This document shows positions 51,582 to 60,559 of a stretch of DNA of 64,000 nucleotides, in pieces. Position 1 is the first letter of the stretch; every line of letters begins with the position of its first letter. A model generated the notes under the pieces. It ran no database searches. It had not been told where the DNA came from and was given only the letters and a program-made list of their open reading frames with translations. Source of the stretch: G965227875 sp965227875. GTDB taxonomy: Bacteria > Pseudomonadota > Alphaproteobacteria > Rhizobiales > JAJFHC01. The stretch spans positions 3,906,001 through 3,970,000 of the forward strand of contig OZ245783.1 in NCBI GenBank assembly GCA_965227875.1, given 5' to 3'. A program made the translations under genes and the position numbers.

Positions 51582-51605
51582 GAACACACTGTTAACGGTG
51601 TTCCG
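51582..51605. promoter_or_regulatory. Inverted repeat in the oxidoreductase/YjfB divergent region
   Basis: GGAACAC (51582-51588) and GTGTTCC (51599-51605) are exact inverted arms around a 10-bp centre that includes GTTAAC. It lies 61 bp before one gene and 34 bp before the other. It may be an operator; no cognate regulator is near. Confidence 0.35.
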
Positions 51606-51638
51606 GTAGGTTTGGTGCTCGGGAAAAAGGGGACGGGG

Positions 51639-51833
51639 ATGAATATCGGATCCACGGCGGCGGTCGCCGCCGCGCTGAAGCAGTCTCAGATCGCGTCGTC
51701 GATCCAGATGGCCGTCGCGAAACAGGCATTCGAGGCGACCGCGCAAAGCGGTCAGGCCCTGCTGGACGCTGCCCAGGAGATCCAGTCCACCGCCCAGCCG
51801 GGGCTTGGTCAGTTCGTCGACAAGACGGTCTAG
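51639..51833 (+). CDS. YjfB-like putative motility protein
   Basis: A 64-residue helical protein: STAAVAAALKQSQIASSIQM and AVAKQAFEATAQSGQALLDA, fitting the YjfB family with its AALxxSQ...AVxKxAxxxAxQxGQALL pattern. The family is called putative motility protein because members occur near flagellar genes, but none is present in this window. GACGGGG is the only SD-like element. Confidence 0.75.
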   Translation: MNIGSTAAVAAALKQSQIASSIQMAVAKQAFEATAQSGQALLDAAQEIQSTAQPGLGQFVDKTV

Positions 51834-51903
51834 GCGAGGCAAGACCGGCATCGAGGTGCGGTGTTGAATCCGCACGCCGACGCCGGTTCGAAATACGGCA
51901 AGA

Positions 51904-54900
51904 TCACCATTCGATCCGTTCGAGATCCTGGAACGTGAATTCGCTGCCGTCGCTGAACGTCACGTAACCGCTCGTGTCCTGTTCGAGCGTGATGCTGTCG
52001 GCTTCCTCGTCGACGATCCCGCCAGACGTCACCGTGACGGTCCAGTCCGCGCCATAGGCGCCGATATCGTCGCCGCCTTCCGCATCGCGCAATTCGACGG
52101 TATCCACCCAGGAACGCCCGGCGCCCCCGAAGATCTGGTCCGAACCGCTGCCTTCGTAGAAAAGGAAGAGGTCGTTGCCGTCGCCGCCGTCGAGCACGTC
52201 GTCGCCGTCGCCGCCATACATGGTGTCGTTGCCGCGGTTGCCACGGATGACGTCGTCGCCGGCCGTACCGGTGACCGTGTCGTTGCCATAGCCGGCGTCG
52301 ATGGCCTCGATATTCTGCAGGACGGGGCCCGAGCTGAAGTCGAGCACGTCGTCGTTGGCGGTGCCGATCAGGGTGTCGGTGCCGCCGCCGCCGTCGATGA
52401 CCTCGATGCTGTCGAGGTTGTCGAGGTTGCTGGTGACGTAGATGCGGTCGTTGCCGCCGCTGCCCTGCACGGTGTCCATGCCGTCGCCGCCGTGGAACTG
52501 GTCGGTTCCCTCGTAATAGCCGCTGGTGGTGAAGACGTCGTCGCCGTCACCGCCATACATGGTGTCGTTGCCGCGGTTGCCGCGGATGACGTCGTCGCCG
52601 GCCGTACCGGTGACCGTGTCGTTGCCATAGCCGGCGTCGATGCCCTCGATATTCTGGAGGACGGGGCCCGAGCTGAAGTCGAGCACGTCGTCATTGGCGG
52701 TGCCGATCAGGGTGTCGGTGCCGCCGCCGCCGTCGATGACCTCGATGCTGTCGAGGTTGTCGAGGTTGCTGGTGACGTAGATGCGGTCATTGCCGCCGCT
52801 GCCCTGTACGGTGTCCATGCCGTCGCCGCCGTGGAACTGGTCGGTTCCCTCGTAATAGCCGCTGGTGGTGAAGACGTCGTCGCCGTCGCCGCCATACATG
52901 GTGTCGTTGCCGCGGTTGCCGCGGATGACGTCGTCGCCGGCCGTGCCGGTGACCGTGTCGTTGCCGTAGCCGGCGTCGATGCCCTCGATATTCTGGAGGA
53001 CGGGGCCCGAGCTGAAGTCGAGCACGTCGTCATTGGCGGTGCCGATCAGGGTGTCGGTGCCGCCGCCGCCGTCGATGACCTCGATGCTGTCGAGGTTGTC
53101 GAGGTTGCTGGTGACGTATATGCGGTCATTGCCGCCGCTGCCCTGTACGGTGTCCATGCCGTCGCCGCCGTGGAACTGGTCGGTTCCCTCGTAATAGCCG
53201 CTGGTGGTGAAGACGTCGTCGCCGTCACCGCCATACATGGTGTCGTTGCCGCGGTTGCCACGGATGACGTCGTCGCCGGCCGTACCGGTGACCGTGTCGT
53301 TGCCATAGCCGGCGTCGATGGCCTCGATATTCTGCAGGACGGGGCCCGAGCTGAAGTCGAGCACGTCGTCGTTGGCGGTGCCGATCAGGGTGTCGGTGCC
53401 GCCGCCGCCGTCGATGACCTCGATGCTGTCGAGGTTGTCGAGGTTGCTGGTGACGTAGATGCGGTCGTTGCCGCCGCTGCCCTGCACGGTGTCCATGCCG
53501 TCGCCGCCGTGGAACTGGTCGGTTCCCTCGTAATAGCCGCTGGTGGTGAAGACGTCGTCGCCGTCACCGCCATACATGGTGTCGTTGCCGCGGTTGCCGC
53601 GGATGACGTCGTCGCCGGCCGTACCGGTGACCGTGTCGTTGCCGTAGCCGGCGTCGATGCCCTCGATATTCTGGAGGACGGGGCCGGAGCTGAAGTCGAG
53701 CACGTCGTCATTGGCGGTGCCGATCAGGGTGTCGGTGCCGCCGCCGCCGTCGATGACCTCGATGCTGTCGAGATTGTCGAGGTTGCTGGTGACGTAGATG
53801 CGGTCATTGCCGCCGCTGCCCTGCACGGTGTCCAGGCCGTCGCCGCCGTGGAACTGGTCGGTTCCCTCGTAATAGCCGCTGGTGGTGAAGACGTCGTCGC
53901 CGTCACCGCCATACATGGTGTCGTTGCCGCGGTTGCCGCGGATGACGTCGTCGCCGGCCGTGCCGGTGACCGTGTCGTTGCCGTAGCCGGCGTCGATGCC
54001 CTCGATATTCTGGAGGACGGGGCCGGAGCTGAAGTCGAGCACGTCGTCATTGGCGGTGCCGATCAGGGTGTCGGTGCCGCCGCCGCCGTCGATGACCTCG
54101 ATGCTGTCGAGATTTTCGAGGTTGCTGGTGACGTAGATGCGGTCATTGCCGCCGCTGCCCTGCACGGTGTCCAGGCCGTCGCCGCCGTGGAACTGGTCGG
54201 TTCCCTCGTAATAGCCGCTGGTGGTGAAGACGTCGTCGCCGTCACCGCCATACATGGTGTCGTTGCCGCGGTTGCCGCGGATGACGTCGTCGCCGGCCGT
54301 GCCGGTGACCGTGTCGTTGCCGTAGCCGGCGTCGATGCCCTCGATATTCTGGAGGACGGGGCCGGAGCTGAAGTCGAGCACGTCGTCATTGGCGGTGCCG
54401 ATCAGGGTGTCGGTGCCGCCGCCGCCGTCGATGACTTCGATGCTGTCGAGATTGTCGAGGTTGCTGGTGACGTAGATGCGGTCATTGCCGCCGCTGCCCT
54501 GCACGGTGTCCATGCCGTCGCCGCCATGGAACTGGTCGGTTCCCTCGTAATAGCCGCTGGTGGTGAAGACGTCGTCGCCGTCACCGCCATACATGGTGTC
54601 GTTGCCGCGGTTGCCGCGGATGACGTCGTCGCCGGCCGTGCCGGTGACCGTGTCGTTGCCGTAGCCGGCGTCGATGCCCTCGATATTCTGGAGGACGGGG
54701 CCGGAGCTGAAGTCGAGCACGTCGTCATTGGCGGTGCCGATCAGGGTGTCGGTGCCGCCGCCGCCGTCGATGACCTCGATGCTGTCGAGATTTTCGAGGT
54801 TGCTGGTGACGTAGATGCGGTCATTGCCGCCGCTGCCCTGCACGGTGTCCAGGCCGTCGCCGCCGTGGAACTGGTCGGTTCCCTCGTAATAGCCGCTGGT

Positions 54901-57171
54901 GGTGAAGACGTCGTCGCCGTCACCGCCATACATGGTGTCGTTGCCGCGGTTGCCGCGGATGACGTCGTCGCCGGCTTCACCGTAGACAGTGTCGTCCCCG
55001 TACCCGGCATCCACGTAATCGTTGCCTGCACCCGCCACGATATTGTCGTTGCCGCTTCCGCCGGAAATGTTCAGGCCGACGACGGGCGGGGTTTCATCCA
55101 CATCGTTGACGGTAACTGTGACGGTCTCGACATAGGTGTTGCCGCCGCTATCGGTGACGCGGACGTTGAGGGCGTGGCTTGCCGCATCCTCGAAGTCGAT
55201 GTCTGCACCGGCGCGCACACGGACCTCGTCGCCAACGATCTCGAAGTTTGAATTGGTAAGCGGATCACCGGCGTCGTCGACGAGGGCGTAGGTGAAGGTC
55301 TCGCCCGCATCCTGGTCGGTGGCCGACAGGGTGGCGACGACGGTGCCCGCGACCGCGTTCTCGTCGACCGCACCGCCCGCCAGGGCGATGTCCGTCGGAC
55401 CCTCGTTGAGGTCGTTGACCGAAAGCGTGACGGTCTCGACATAGGTGTTGCCGCCGCTGTCGGTGACGCGGACGTTGAGGGCGTGGCTTGCCGCATCCTC
55501 GAAGTCGATGTCTGCACCGGCGCGCACACGGACCTCGTCGCCGACGATCTCGAAGTCACCGTCGCTGAGCGGATCGCCGGCGCCGTCGACGAGGGTGTAG
55601 GTGAAGGTCTCGCCGGCATCCTGGTCCGTGGCCGACAGGGTGGCAACGACGGTGCCCGCGACCGCGTTCTCGTCGACCGCACCGCCCGCCAGGGCGATGT
55701 CCGTCGGACCCTCGTTGAGGTCGTTGACCGAAAGCGTGACGGTCTCGACATAGGTGTTGCCGCCGCTGTCGGTGACGCGGACGTTGAGGGCGTGGCTTGC
55801 CGCATCCTCGAAGTCGATATCGGCCCCGGCGCGCACACGGACCTCGTCGCCAACGATCTCGAAGTCACCGCCGCTGACCGGGTCGCCACCGCCGTCGACG
55901 AGGGCGTAGGTGAAGGTCTCGCCCGCATCCTGGTCGGTAGCCGACAGCGTCGCGACGACGGTGCCTGCAGCCGTATTCTCGTCGACCGCACCGCCCGTCA
56001 GGCCGATGTCCGTCGGACCCTCGTTGAGGTCGTTGACCGAAAGCGTGACGGCCTCGACATAGGTGTTGCCGCCGCTGTCGGTGACGCGGACGTTAAGGGC
56101 GTGGCTTGCCGCGTCCTCGAAGTCGATGTCTGTCCCGGCCCGCACACGGATCTCGTCGCCGACGATCTCGAAGTTTGAATTGGTAAGCGGATCACCGGCG
56201 TCGTCGACGAGGGCGTAGGTGAAGGTCTCGCCCGCATCCTGGTCGGTGGCCGACAGCGTCGCGACCACGGTGCCAGCGACCGCGTTCTCGTCGACCGCAC
56301 CGCCCGTCAGGGCGATGTCCGTCGGACCCTCGTTGAGGTCGTTGACCGAAAGCGTGACGGTCTCGACATAGGTGTTGCCGCCGCTGTCGGTGACGCGGAC
56401 GTTGAGGGCGTGACTCGCCGCATCCTCGAAGTCGATGTCGGCCCCGTCCCGCACGCGGATCTCGTCGCCGACGATCTCGAAGTTTGAATTGGTAATCGGA
56501 TCACCGGCGCCGTCGACGAGGGCGTAGGTGAAGGTCTCGCCGGCATCCTGGTCCGTGGCCAACAGGGTGGCGACGACGGTGCCAGCAACCGCGTTCTCGT
56601 CGACCGAATCGCTTGAAAGCTCGATATCGCTTGGTGCGGTGTTGGTGTTGGTGGTCCCGCTCTCTTCCTCACGTGAGGTCGCATTGTCCGGGGAACCGGA
56701 TGCCTGTTGCGCGGAACCATCCGTTCCGGTTGCCGCGGCCGGGGTGGCGGCGTCCTGGATCCCGAAGGACCCGGACTGTTCTTGGGAGTTGGCGTCGGCT
56801 TTCGCCTCGCGTTCGACAGAGCGTGTGGTGGTTTCTTCGGTCTCGGTTGCGTCCGATTGGTCTTCGGTTGAATCGGCTTGCGAAACGACGTCTTCACCCG
56901 GAGTACGGACTGTGTCGTCTCCGGTGTCGGTCGACTCGTTCTGCGAGTCCGCCGAAGCGAAGTCCCGGGACGGGCCATCGTCCGGTGTCTGCGATACCGA
57001 CAATTCGGGGCCTTCGTGCCCACGCGTACCGTAGTGGATGTTCGACAGGGAAGGGTCGATCGGCTTTTCGGCGTCGGACGAAAGCGTCTGGTCGTTCGCT
57101 TCCTTGAGATGCCTGTCTTTTTCCGAAGTGCCGGTCTTGTCCTGGGTCGTCGTCTTTTCCTGATCTGCCAT
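51904..57171 (-). CDS. Giant cadherin/RTX repeat protein, probable type I-secreted adhesin
   Basis: A 1755-residue acidic protein. Residues 1-175 are acidic and low in complexity; there is no signal peptide. Residues about 180-690 are five cadherin-like repeats of 103 residues, each with VDENAVAGTVVATLSATDQD, AGETFTYALVDGAGDP and NTYVETVTLSVNDLNEG; the Asp-rich ends suit Ca2+ binding. Residues about 700-1645 hold RTX-type glycine/aspartate nonamers (GGSGNDNIVAG, YGGDGDDVF) in eight 113-residue repeats (GYYEGTDQFHGGDGMDTVQG ...). The C-terminal 110 residues end EFTFQDLERIEW and are probably the secretion signal. Such proteins are large Ca2+-dependent surface or secreted adhesins. No ABC, HlyD or TolC gene lies in the window. 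Start ATG 57171 is chosen over 57183. Confidence 0.88.
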   Translation of the reverse strand: MADQEKTTTQDKTGTSEKDRHLKEANDQTLSSDAEKPIDPSLSNIHYGTRGHEGPELSVSQTPDDGPSRDFASADSQNESTDTGDDTVRTPGEDVVSQADSTEDQSDATETEETTTRSVEREAKADANSQEQSGSFGIQDAATPAAATGTDGSAQQASGSPDNATSREEESGTTNTNTAPSDIELSSDSVDENAVAGTVVATLLATDQDAGETFTYALVDGAGDPITNSNFEIVGDEIRVRDGADIDFEDAASHALNVRVTDSGGNTYVETVTLSVNDLNEGPTDIALTGGAVDENAVAGTVVATLSATDQDAGETFTYALVDDAGDPLTNSNFEIVGDEIRVRAGTDIDFEDAASHALNVRVTDSGGNTYVEAVTLSVNDLNEGPTDIGLTGGAVDENTAAGTVVATLSATDQDAGETFTYALVDGGGDPVSGGDFEIVGDEVRVRAGADIDFEDAASHALNVRVTDSGGNTYVETVTLSVNDLNEGPTDIALAGGAVDENAVAGTVVATLSATDQDAGETFTYTLVDGAGDPLSDGDFEIVGDEVRVRAGADIDFEDAASHALNVRVTDSGGNTYVETVTLSVNDLNEGPTDIALAGGAVDENAVAGTVVATLSATDQDAGETFTYALVDDAGDPLTNSNFEIVGDEVRVRAGADIDFEDAASHALNVRVTDSGGNTYVETVTVTVNDVDETPPVVGLNISGGSGNDNIVAGAGNDYVDAGYGDDTVYGEAGDDVIRGNRGNDTMYGGDGDDVFTTSGYYEGTDQFHGGDGLDTVQGSGGNDRIYVTSNLENLDSIEVIDGGGGTDTLIGTANDDVLDFSSGPVLQNIEGIDAGYGNDTVTGTAGDDVIRGNRGNDTMYGGDGDDVFTTSGYYEGTDQFHGGDGMDTVQGSGGNDRIYVTSNLDNLDSIEVIDGGGGTDTLIGTANDDVLDFSSGPVLQNIEGIDAGYGNDTVTGTAGDDVIRGNRGNDTMYGGDGDDVFTTSGYYEGTDQFHGGDGLDTVQGSGGNDRIYVTSNLENLDSIEVIDGGGGTDTLIGTANDDVLDFSSGPVLQNIEGIDAGYGNDTVTGTAGDDVIRGNRGNDTMYGGDGDDVFTTSGYYEGTDQFHGGDGLDTVQGSGGNDRIYVTSNLDNLDSIEVIDGGGGTDTLIGTANDDVLDFSSGPVLQNIEGIDAGYGNDTVTGTAGDDVIRGNRGNDTMYGGDGDDVFTTSGYYEGTDQFHGGDGMDTVQGSGGNDRIYVTSNLDNLDSIEVIDGGGGTDTLIGTANDDVLDFSSGPVLQNIEAIDAGYGNDTVTGTAGDDVIRGNRGNDTMYGGDGDDVFTTSGYYEGTDQFHGGDGMDTVQGSGGNDRIYVTSNLDNLDSIEVIDGGGGTDTLIGTANDDVLDFSSGPVLQNIEGIDAGYGNDTVTGTAGDDVIRGNRGNDTMYGGDGDDVFTTSGYYEGTDQFHGGDGMDTVQGSGGNDRIYVTSNLDNLDSIEVIDGGGGTDTLIGTANDDVLDFSSGPVLQNIEGIDAGYGNDTVTGTAGDDVIRGNRGNDTMYGGDGDDVFTTSGYYEGTDQFHGGDGMDTVQGSGGNDRIYVTSNLDNLDSIEVIDGGGGTDTLIGTANDDVLDFSSGPVLQNIEAIDAGYGNDTVTGTAGDDVIRGNRGNDTMYGGDGDDVLDGGDGNDLFLFYEGSGSDQIFGGAGRSWVDTVELRDAEGGDDIGAYGADWTVTVTSGGIVDEEADSITLEQDTSGYVTFSDGSEFTFQDLERIEW
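52250..54970 (-). repeat. Eight near-identical 339-bp tandem repeats (RTX region)
   Basis: The unit of 339 bp (113 codons) recurs eight times in the RTX gene; the GGTGTCGG block, for example, recurs at 339-bp steps from about 52370 to 54740. Copies differ at few sites. In gene order the third-codon changes give Leu/Met (GGDGLD or GGDGMD), Glu/Asp (NLENL or NLDNL) and Gly/Ala (NIEG or NIEA). A segment of about 400 bp at 52221-52620 equals 53238-53637 apart from rare changes, offset 1017 bp, which is three units. Confidence 0.9.
55090..56632 (-). repeat. Five 309-bp tandem repeats (cadherin-like region)
   Basis: ACGGTCTCGACATAGG and its flanks recur at 55121, 55430, 55739, 56048 (one change) and 56357, exactly 309 bp apart. 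Copies encode 103-residue cadherin-like domains and are less uniform than the RTX units (NSNFE/GGDFE/DGDFE variants), so this array is older or under less homogenisation. Confidence 0.9.
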
Positions 57172-57537
57172 GAGGTCCCGCATTGTTGTTTGACGCCAGC
57201 CTGTTCGTAATCTTCGCAGTCAACGACGAAGTATCCAGCTTCGTTCGTTGCAGCGATTATCGGATCCGGCCTGTTGTTCGGGCCGGTTTCCTGGATTTGC
57301 CGGCAAGTGTGCCTCGCAAATCTGAATCAGGTGTTGTCGCTACATGCGAATCAGAGGTTCAACGAGCCAAATCGACTCGTGTCGTTGAGAAAGCGTTAAC
57401 GCGTGAACCCGATCGCCGGCCGTCTGCGAACGCTGCTTTGCGTAACAATTTCAGTTGATGTAATGAAAAGCGAAACGACACGTCGCGTGGTCGCGACGAC
57501 GACGCATCGCGGCGGGACATGCGACTTTGCTGCGAGC
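57172..57537. other. Intergenic region upstream of the RTX gene
   Basis: 366 bp with no convincing gene. It contains two GAATCAG elements (57319-57350) and a GTTAAC near 57394, and is slightly richer in A and T than its neighbours. The RTX promoter should lie here, but I cannot place its boxes with confidence. Confidence 0.5.
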
Positions 57538-58065
57538 CTAGAGCATGCCGGACAGGAAGGCGAAGCCGCCAATCAGGATGGCGGAGCCGGCCAGGACAAT
57601 TCCTGCAAAAAGCAGCCGCCGTCCCCTCGCACCGCCACTCTCGAATTGCGAGATGACTTCATCGATGGGAGGATAGGTGGCCGGTGCCTTGACTGTCGTG
57701 ATGGGGGTACGGGGACCGGTTTCGCCAGGCGCGGACTTGCGCAACTCCGGATTTCGCTTCCGCCCCGCGCTCCGGCCTTTGGCCGGCATCGTGTCCCGAG
57801 GTCCCGCGGCAGCTTCCGCCGGCCGTTCATCTGGGTCGTCTTTACGTTCCGCCGCTTTCCTGCGCATCCGCTCCGCGAAAAGCTGGGCCTCCATCGACGG
57901 TCCGGGACGGGTTTCCTGCAGGCGATCTTCGAAACGGTCTTCGAGTTCCTCGTCATATGGCTGCGGGGCTCTACGCCGCGGTTGCCGCTGCTGACTCGGA
58001 GCTGCTGCGACGGGTCTCGACCTTATCCTTCGGCCGGGTGTGAAATGACGGGGCGCGTTGTCCAT
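57538..58065 (-). CDS. Tail-anchored basic/charged hypothetical protein
   Basis: A 175-residue protein. The first ~130 residues are highly charged, with no hydrophobic core (RRRAPQPYDEELEDRFEDRL, and ERMRRKAAERKDDPDERPAE); a single hydrophobic helix ends it (LLFAGIVLAGSAILIGGFAF). It would be anchored in the membrane by its C-terminus, with the rest in the cytoplasm. No family recognised. It is 366 bp from the RTX gene and shares its strand. Confidence 0.55.
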   Translation of the reverse strand: MDNAPRHFTPGRRIRSRPVAAAPSQQRQPRRRAPQPYDEELEDRFEDRLQETRPGPSMEAQLFAERMRRKAAERKDDPDERPAEAAAGPRDTMPAKGRSAGRKRNPELRKSAPGETGPRTPITTVKAPATYPPIDEVISQFESGGARGRRLLFAGIVLAGSAILIGGFAFLSGML

Positions 58066-58212
58066 CGTACGTCTACTTACGCGATCTGAATGACTTCGGT
58101 ACGGATACTCCGATTCGGCTCAGCACGGACGAACGTCTTTTTTCGCTGACGCCGAAACGCCGTTATCATAGTCGACTTGTGACAAATTGGCAACAATAGT
58201 TGCCTGGCGGTA

Positions 58213-59097
58213 TCACGGGTTCGCCGCGACCTCGAACGCGAAAGCGTCACCCTGCCGGGAGACAAACCCCGTGGAAGGGGCGGGGAAATGGCCCGTCATC
58301 ACCAGCCGACGGCTTTCGCACGCATCCTCCAGGAACCGGCGGCGGGTGCGACGGGCGAGTTCCGCATCGGTATCGACGACGGTGCGCCAGTCCGGATAAA
58401 GGCATTGCAGCGGGCTATGGATGAGATCGCCGGACATCACGGCCCGGTTTCCATTGGACTCCAGTCCGACCGCGACGTGGCCCGGTGTATGCCCCGGTGT
58501 CGGCTCGAGCCGTATCTGGTCATCGAGGACGTGGTCTCCGGATACCGGATCGCACTGCCCGGCCTCGATCACGGGGAGCACGCTTTCATTGTAGGCGGCG
58601 GCGCGATCGGTTTCCGCGATCGCCCCGAAATGCTCCACATCCGCCTTTGACATGATGTAGCGCGCATTGGGGAAGGTCGGCACCCAGCGTCCGTTCTCGA
58701 GCCTCGTGTTCCATCCGGTGTGGTCGGCATGCAGGTGGGTGCACATGACGAAGTCGATGTCTTCAGGGGCGGCGCCGGCTGCCGCCAGCCGGTCGAGCCA
58801 GCTTGTGTCCGACCGTTTGTGCCAGAAGTCGTATCGCGGGTTGGTCTTGCCGCACCCGACGCAGGTGTCGATGAGGATCGTATGATGCCGGGTCTTGAGC
58901 AAATAGGATTGCACCGTGAGGATCAGCTTGCCCGTGTCCGGACACAGGCCTTCCGGGGACAGCCAGCCCCGATGCGGATCGACGAGTTCCGACGTGGCGT
59001 CCTCGTAGAAATCCTCGGGCGTGCGGAACGGAAGGATCATCTCCACGATCCGCTGCACTTCTATGTCGCCCACCGCGAACGGCCTTGTCTCCAGCAT
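58213..59097 (-). CDS. MBL-fold metallo-hydrolase
   Basis: A 294-residue metallo-beta-lactamase fold hydrolase. The THLHADHTGW motif (about 121-130), a further His in EPTPGHTPGHVAVGLE, Asp in VMSGDLIHSP and late His in VMTGHFPAPS make the two-metal site. The sequence resembles the lactonase (AttM/AiiA-like) and related hydrolases, including VDPHRGWL and a Cys-rich stretch IDTCVGCGKTNPRYDFWH. Substrate unproven. The start ATG at 59097 is the first possible. Confidence 0.86.
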   Translation of the reverse strand: MLETRPFAVGDIEVQRIVEMILPFRTPEDFYEDATSELVDPHRGWLSPEGLCPDTGKLILTVQSYLLKTRHHTILIDTCVGCGKTNPRYDFWHKRSDTSWLDRLAAAGAAPEDIDFVMCTHLHADHTGWNTRLENGRWVPTFPNARYIMSKADVEHFGAIAETDRAAAYNESVLPVIEAGQCDPVSGDHVLDDQIRLEPTPGHTPGHVAVGLESNGNRAVMSGDLIHSPLQCLYPDWRTVVDTDAELARRTRRRFLEDACESRRLVMTGHFPAPSTGFVSRQGDAFAFEVAANP

Positions 59098-59151
59098 GCG
59101 ATCTCTCCTGTGCCCGCCTGCGCCCTCACAGTCGCGCGGACCGTGTATGGC

Positions 59152-59871
59152 CTATGTCGTGCCTGACGACTTGCGCCACGCCTCGTATTCGCTCCGGGTT
59201 TCGTCGTTCATCGGATAGAGCCCGGAGGTCGAGCGGCCGGTCTTGACCTCGGACAGGATCCATTCCTCGGTTTCCTCCTGATCCACGCTGTCCCGGGAAA
59301 CCTCGTCGGCCAGATCCGCCGGAATGATCACGACGCCGTCGCCGTCCGCCATGACCCAGTCGCCCGGATAGACGGCGACCCCGCCGCAGGCGACGGGCAC
59401 TTCAAGGTCGACGGCCTTGTGATGCGTGATGCTGGCGGGGGCCGCGCGTCCGGCGCACTGGATCGGGAAGCCGACCTTGAGCACGGCTTCGACGTCGCGT
59501 GTTCCGGCGTCCGTTACCGCGCCGGCGACGCCTCGCTGTTTCAGGCGTGCCGCCAGGATGTCGCCGAGCATGGCGCCGTCGGCATTGCGGTTGCCGTCCA
59601 GCACGAGGACGCCGCCCTCGGGAACGAGCTCGATTGCCTTGCGGGCGGGATAGTCCGGGTCGGTGTAGACGGACATGTCGTCTTCATGTTCGCGCGACGG
59701 CACGAAACGCACCGTGAAGGCGGGACCGGCAAATCGCACCGGCGGGGACTCGAGCGGGCCTACACCTTTCATCCAGACCGACCGCAGGCCGCGCTTGAAC
59801 AGCTGCGTCATGACGGTCGCGGTCGTGGTTCTCAACAGCCTCGCCCTGATCTTCTCGTTGTCGTTCGGCAT
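59152..59871 (-). CDS. RraA-like protein (HMG/CHA aldolase family)
   Basis: A 239-residue protein of the RraA fold. GVLVLDGNRNADGAMLGDIL (about 93-112), KQRGVAGAVTDAGTRDVEAV and AVYPGDWVMADGDGVVIIP are the signatures. In E. coli RraA binds RNase E; relatives with the G-D-x-A and R-D residues are 4-hydroxy-4-methyl-2-oxoglutarate or oxaloacetate aldolases. The presence of the Arg-Asp pair favours an aldolase, but the substrate is unknown. The C-terminal 45 residues are extra and charged. It is 33 bp downstream of the PPOX-type gene on the same strand. Confidence 0.83.
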   Translation of the reverse strand: MPNDNEKIRARLLRTTTATVMTQLFKRGLRSVWMKGVGPLESPPVRFAGPAFTVRFVPSREHEDDMSVYTDPDYPARKAIELVPEGGVLVLDGNRNADGAMLGDILAARLKQRGVAGAVTDAGTRDVEAVLKVGFPIQCAGRAAPASITHHKAVDLEVPVACGGVAVYPGDWVMADGDGVVIIPADLADEVSRDSVDQEETEEWILSEVKTGRSTSGLYPMNDETRSEYEAWRKSSGTT

Positions 59872-59904
59872 TTCCCTGTTCCTCCCGGTCTTGCCTTCTT
59901 TCGG

Positions 59905-60516
59905 TCAGTAGAGTGCCTTCCGGTAGCGCTCGATCATCTCGGTCTGGTCCTCCACCGGACCCGCGCCGCCGATCTGGTCGCGGATCATCGCGCCCATGGA
60001 CGGCAGTTCGGACCGGTCGATCCTCTTGTGCGGGTTCCAGAGGTCGGATCTCAGAAGCGCCTTGGCGCAGTGGAGATAGGCTTCGACCACATGCACGAGC
60101 AGGACGGTCGCCGGACGTTTGCCGTTCACCTCGAACATGGCCTTCAGGTCTTCGTCGTCGCGGATCTCCGCGCGTCCGTGAACCCGGAAAATCTCGTCCA
60201 CGCCCGGGATCATGAACAGCAGTCCGACCGCCGGATTGGAGACGATATTGGTAAGGTTGTCGATCCGGTTGTTCCCGGGCCGGTCGGGCAGGGCGAGCGT
60301 GCTGTCGTCGATGACCTTCACGAATCCGGGCTCCTCGCCGCGCGGCGTGATGTCGGCCATCCCGTCCGCGCCGGTCGTGGACAGGACGCAATAAGGCGAA
60401 AGGGAGATGAACCTGCGGCTGTGCGGTTCGAGCCTTTCCAGGACCTTGTCGACGGCCCGTCCCTTCGGTTCGGGATAGATTTCGCGCAACTGTTCGAGCG
60501 TTTCGACTTTCGACAT
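59905..60516 (-). CDS. PPOX-type FMN-binding flavoprotein
   Basis: A 203-residue flavoprotein of the pyridoxamine 5'-phosphate oxidase-like fold. SPYCVLSTTGADGMADITPR (about 51-70), PDRPGNNRIDNLTNIVSNPA and IPGVDEIFRVHGRAEI are the marks of the MSMEG_1061-type subgroup. Such proteins use FMN or F420 and act on uncertain substrates. The start ATG at 60516 (MSKVETLEQLREIYP) is supported over an in-frame one at 60654. It lies 43 bp downstream of the formamidase gene. Confidence 0.84.
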   Translation of the reverse strand: MSKVETLEQLREIYPEPKGRAVDKVLERLEPHSRRFISLSPYCVLSTTGADGMADITPRGEEPGFVKVIDDSTLALPDRPGNNRIDNLTNIVSNPAVGLLFMIPGVDEIFRVHGRAEIRDDEDLKAMFEVNGKRPATVLLVHVVEAYLHCAKALLRSDLWNPHKRIDRSELPSMGAMIRDQIGGAGPVEDQTEMIERYRKALY

Positions 60517-60559
60517 CACGTGCCTTTGCGGGTTCCGTTTGAAGGGAGATGCGAATGGA

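Noticed and set aside
52250..54970. Regular repeats as a CRISPR array
   Set aside because: The unit is 339 bp with no distinct spacers and lies within one coding frame; no cas gene is near.
52492..55251. A 919-codon open frame on the + strand
   Set aside because: It is antisense to the RTX repeats. The rightward translation is a low-complexity Val/Ala/Asp repeat forced by the other strand's codons.
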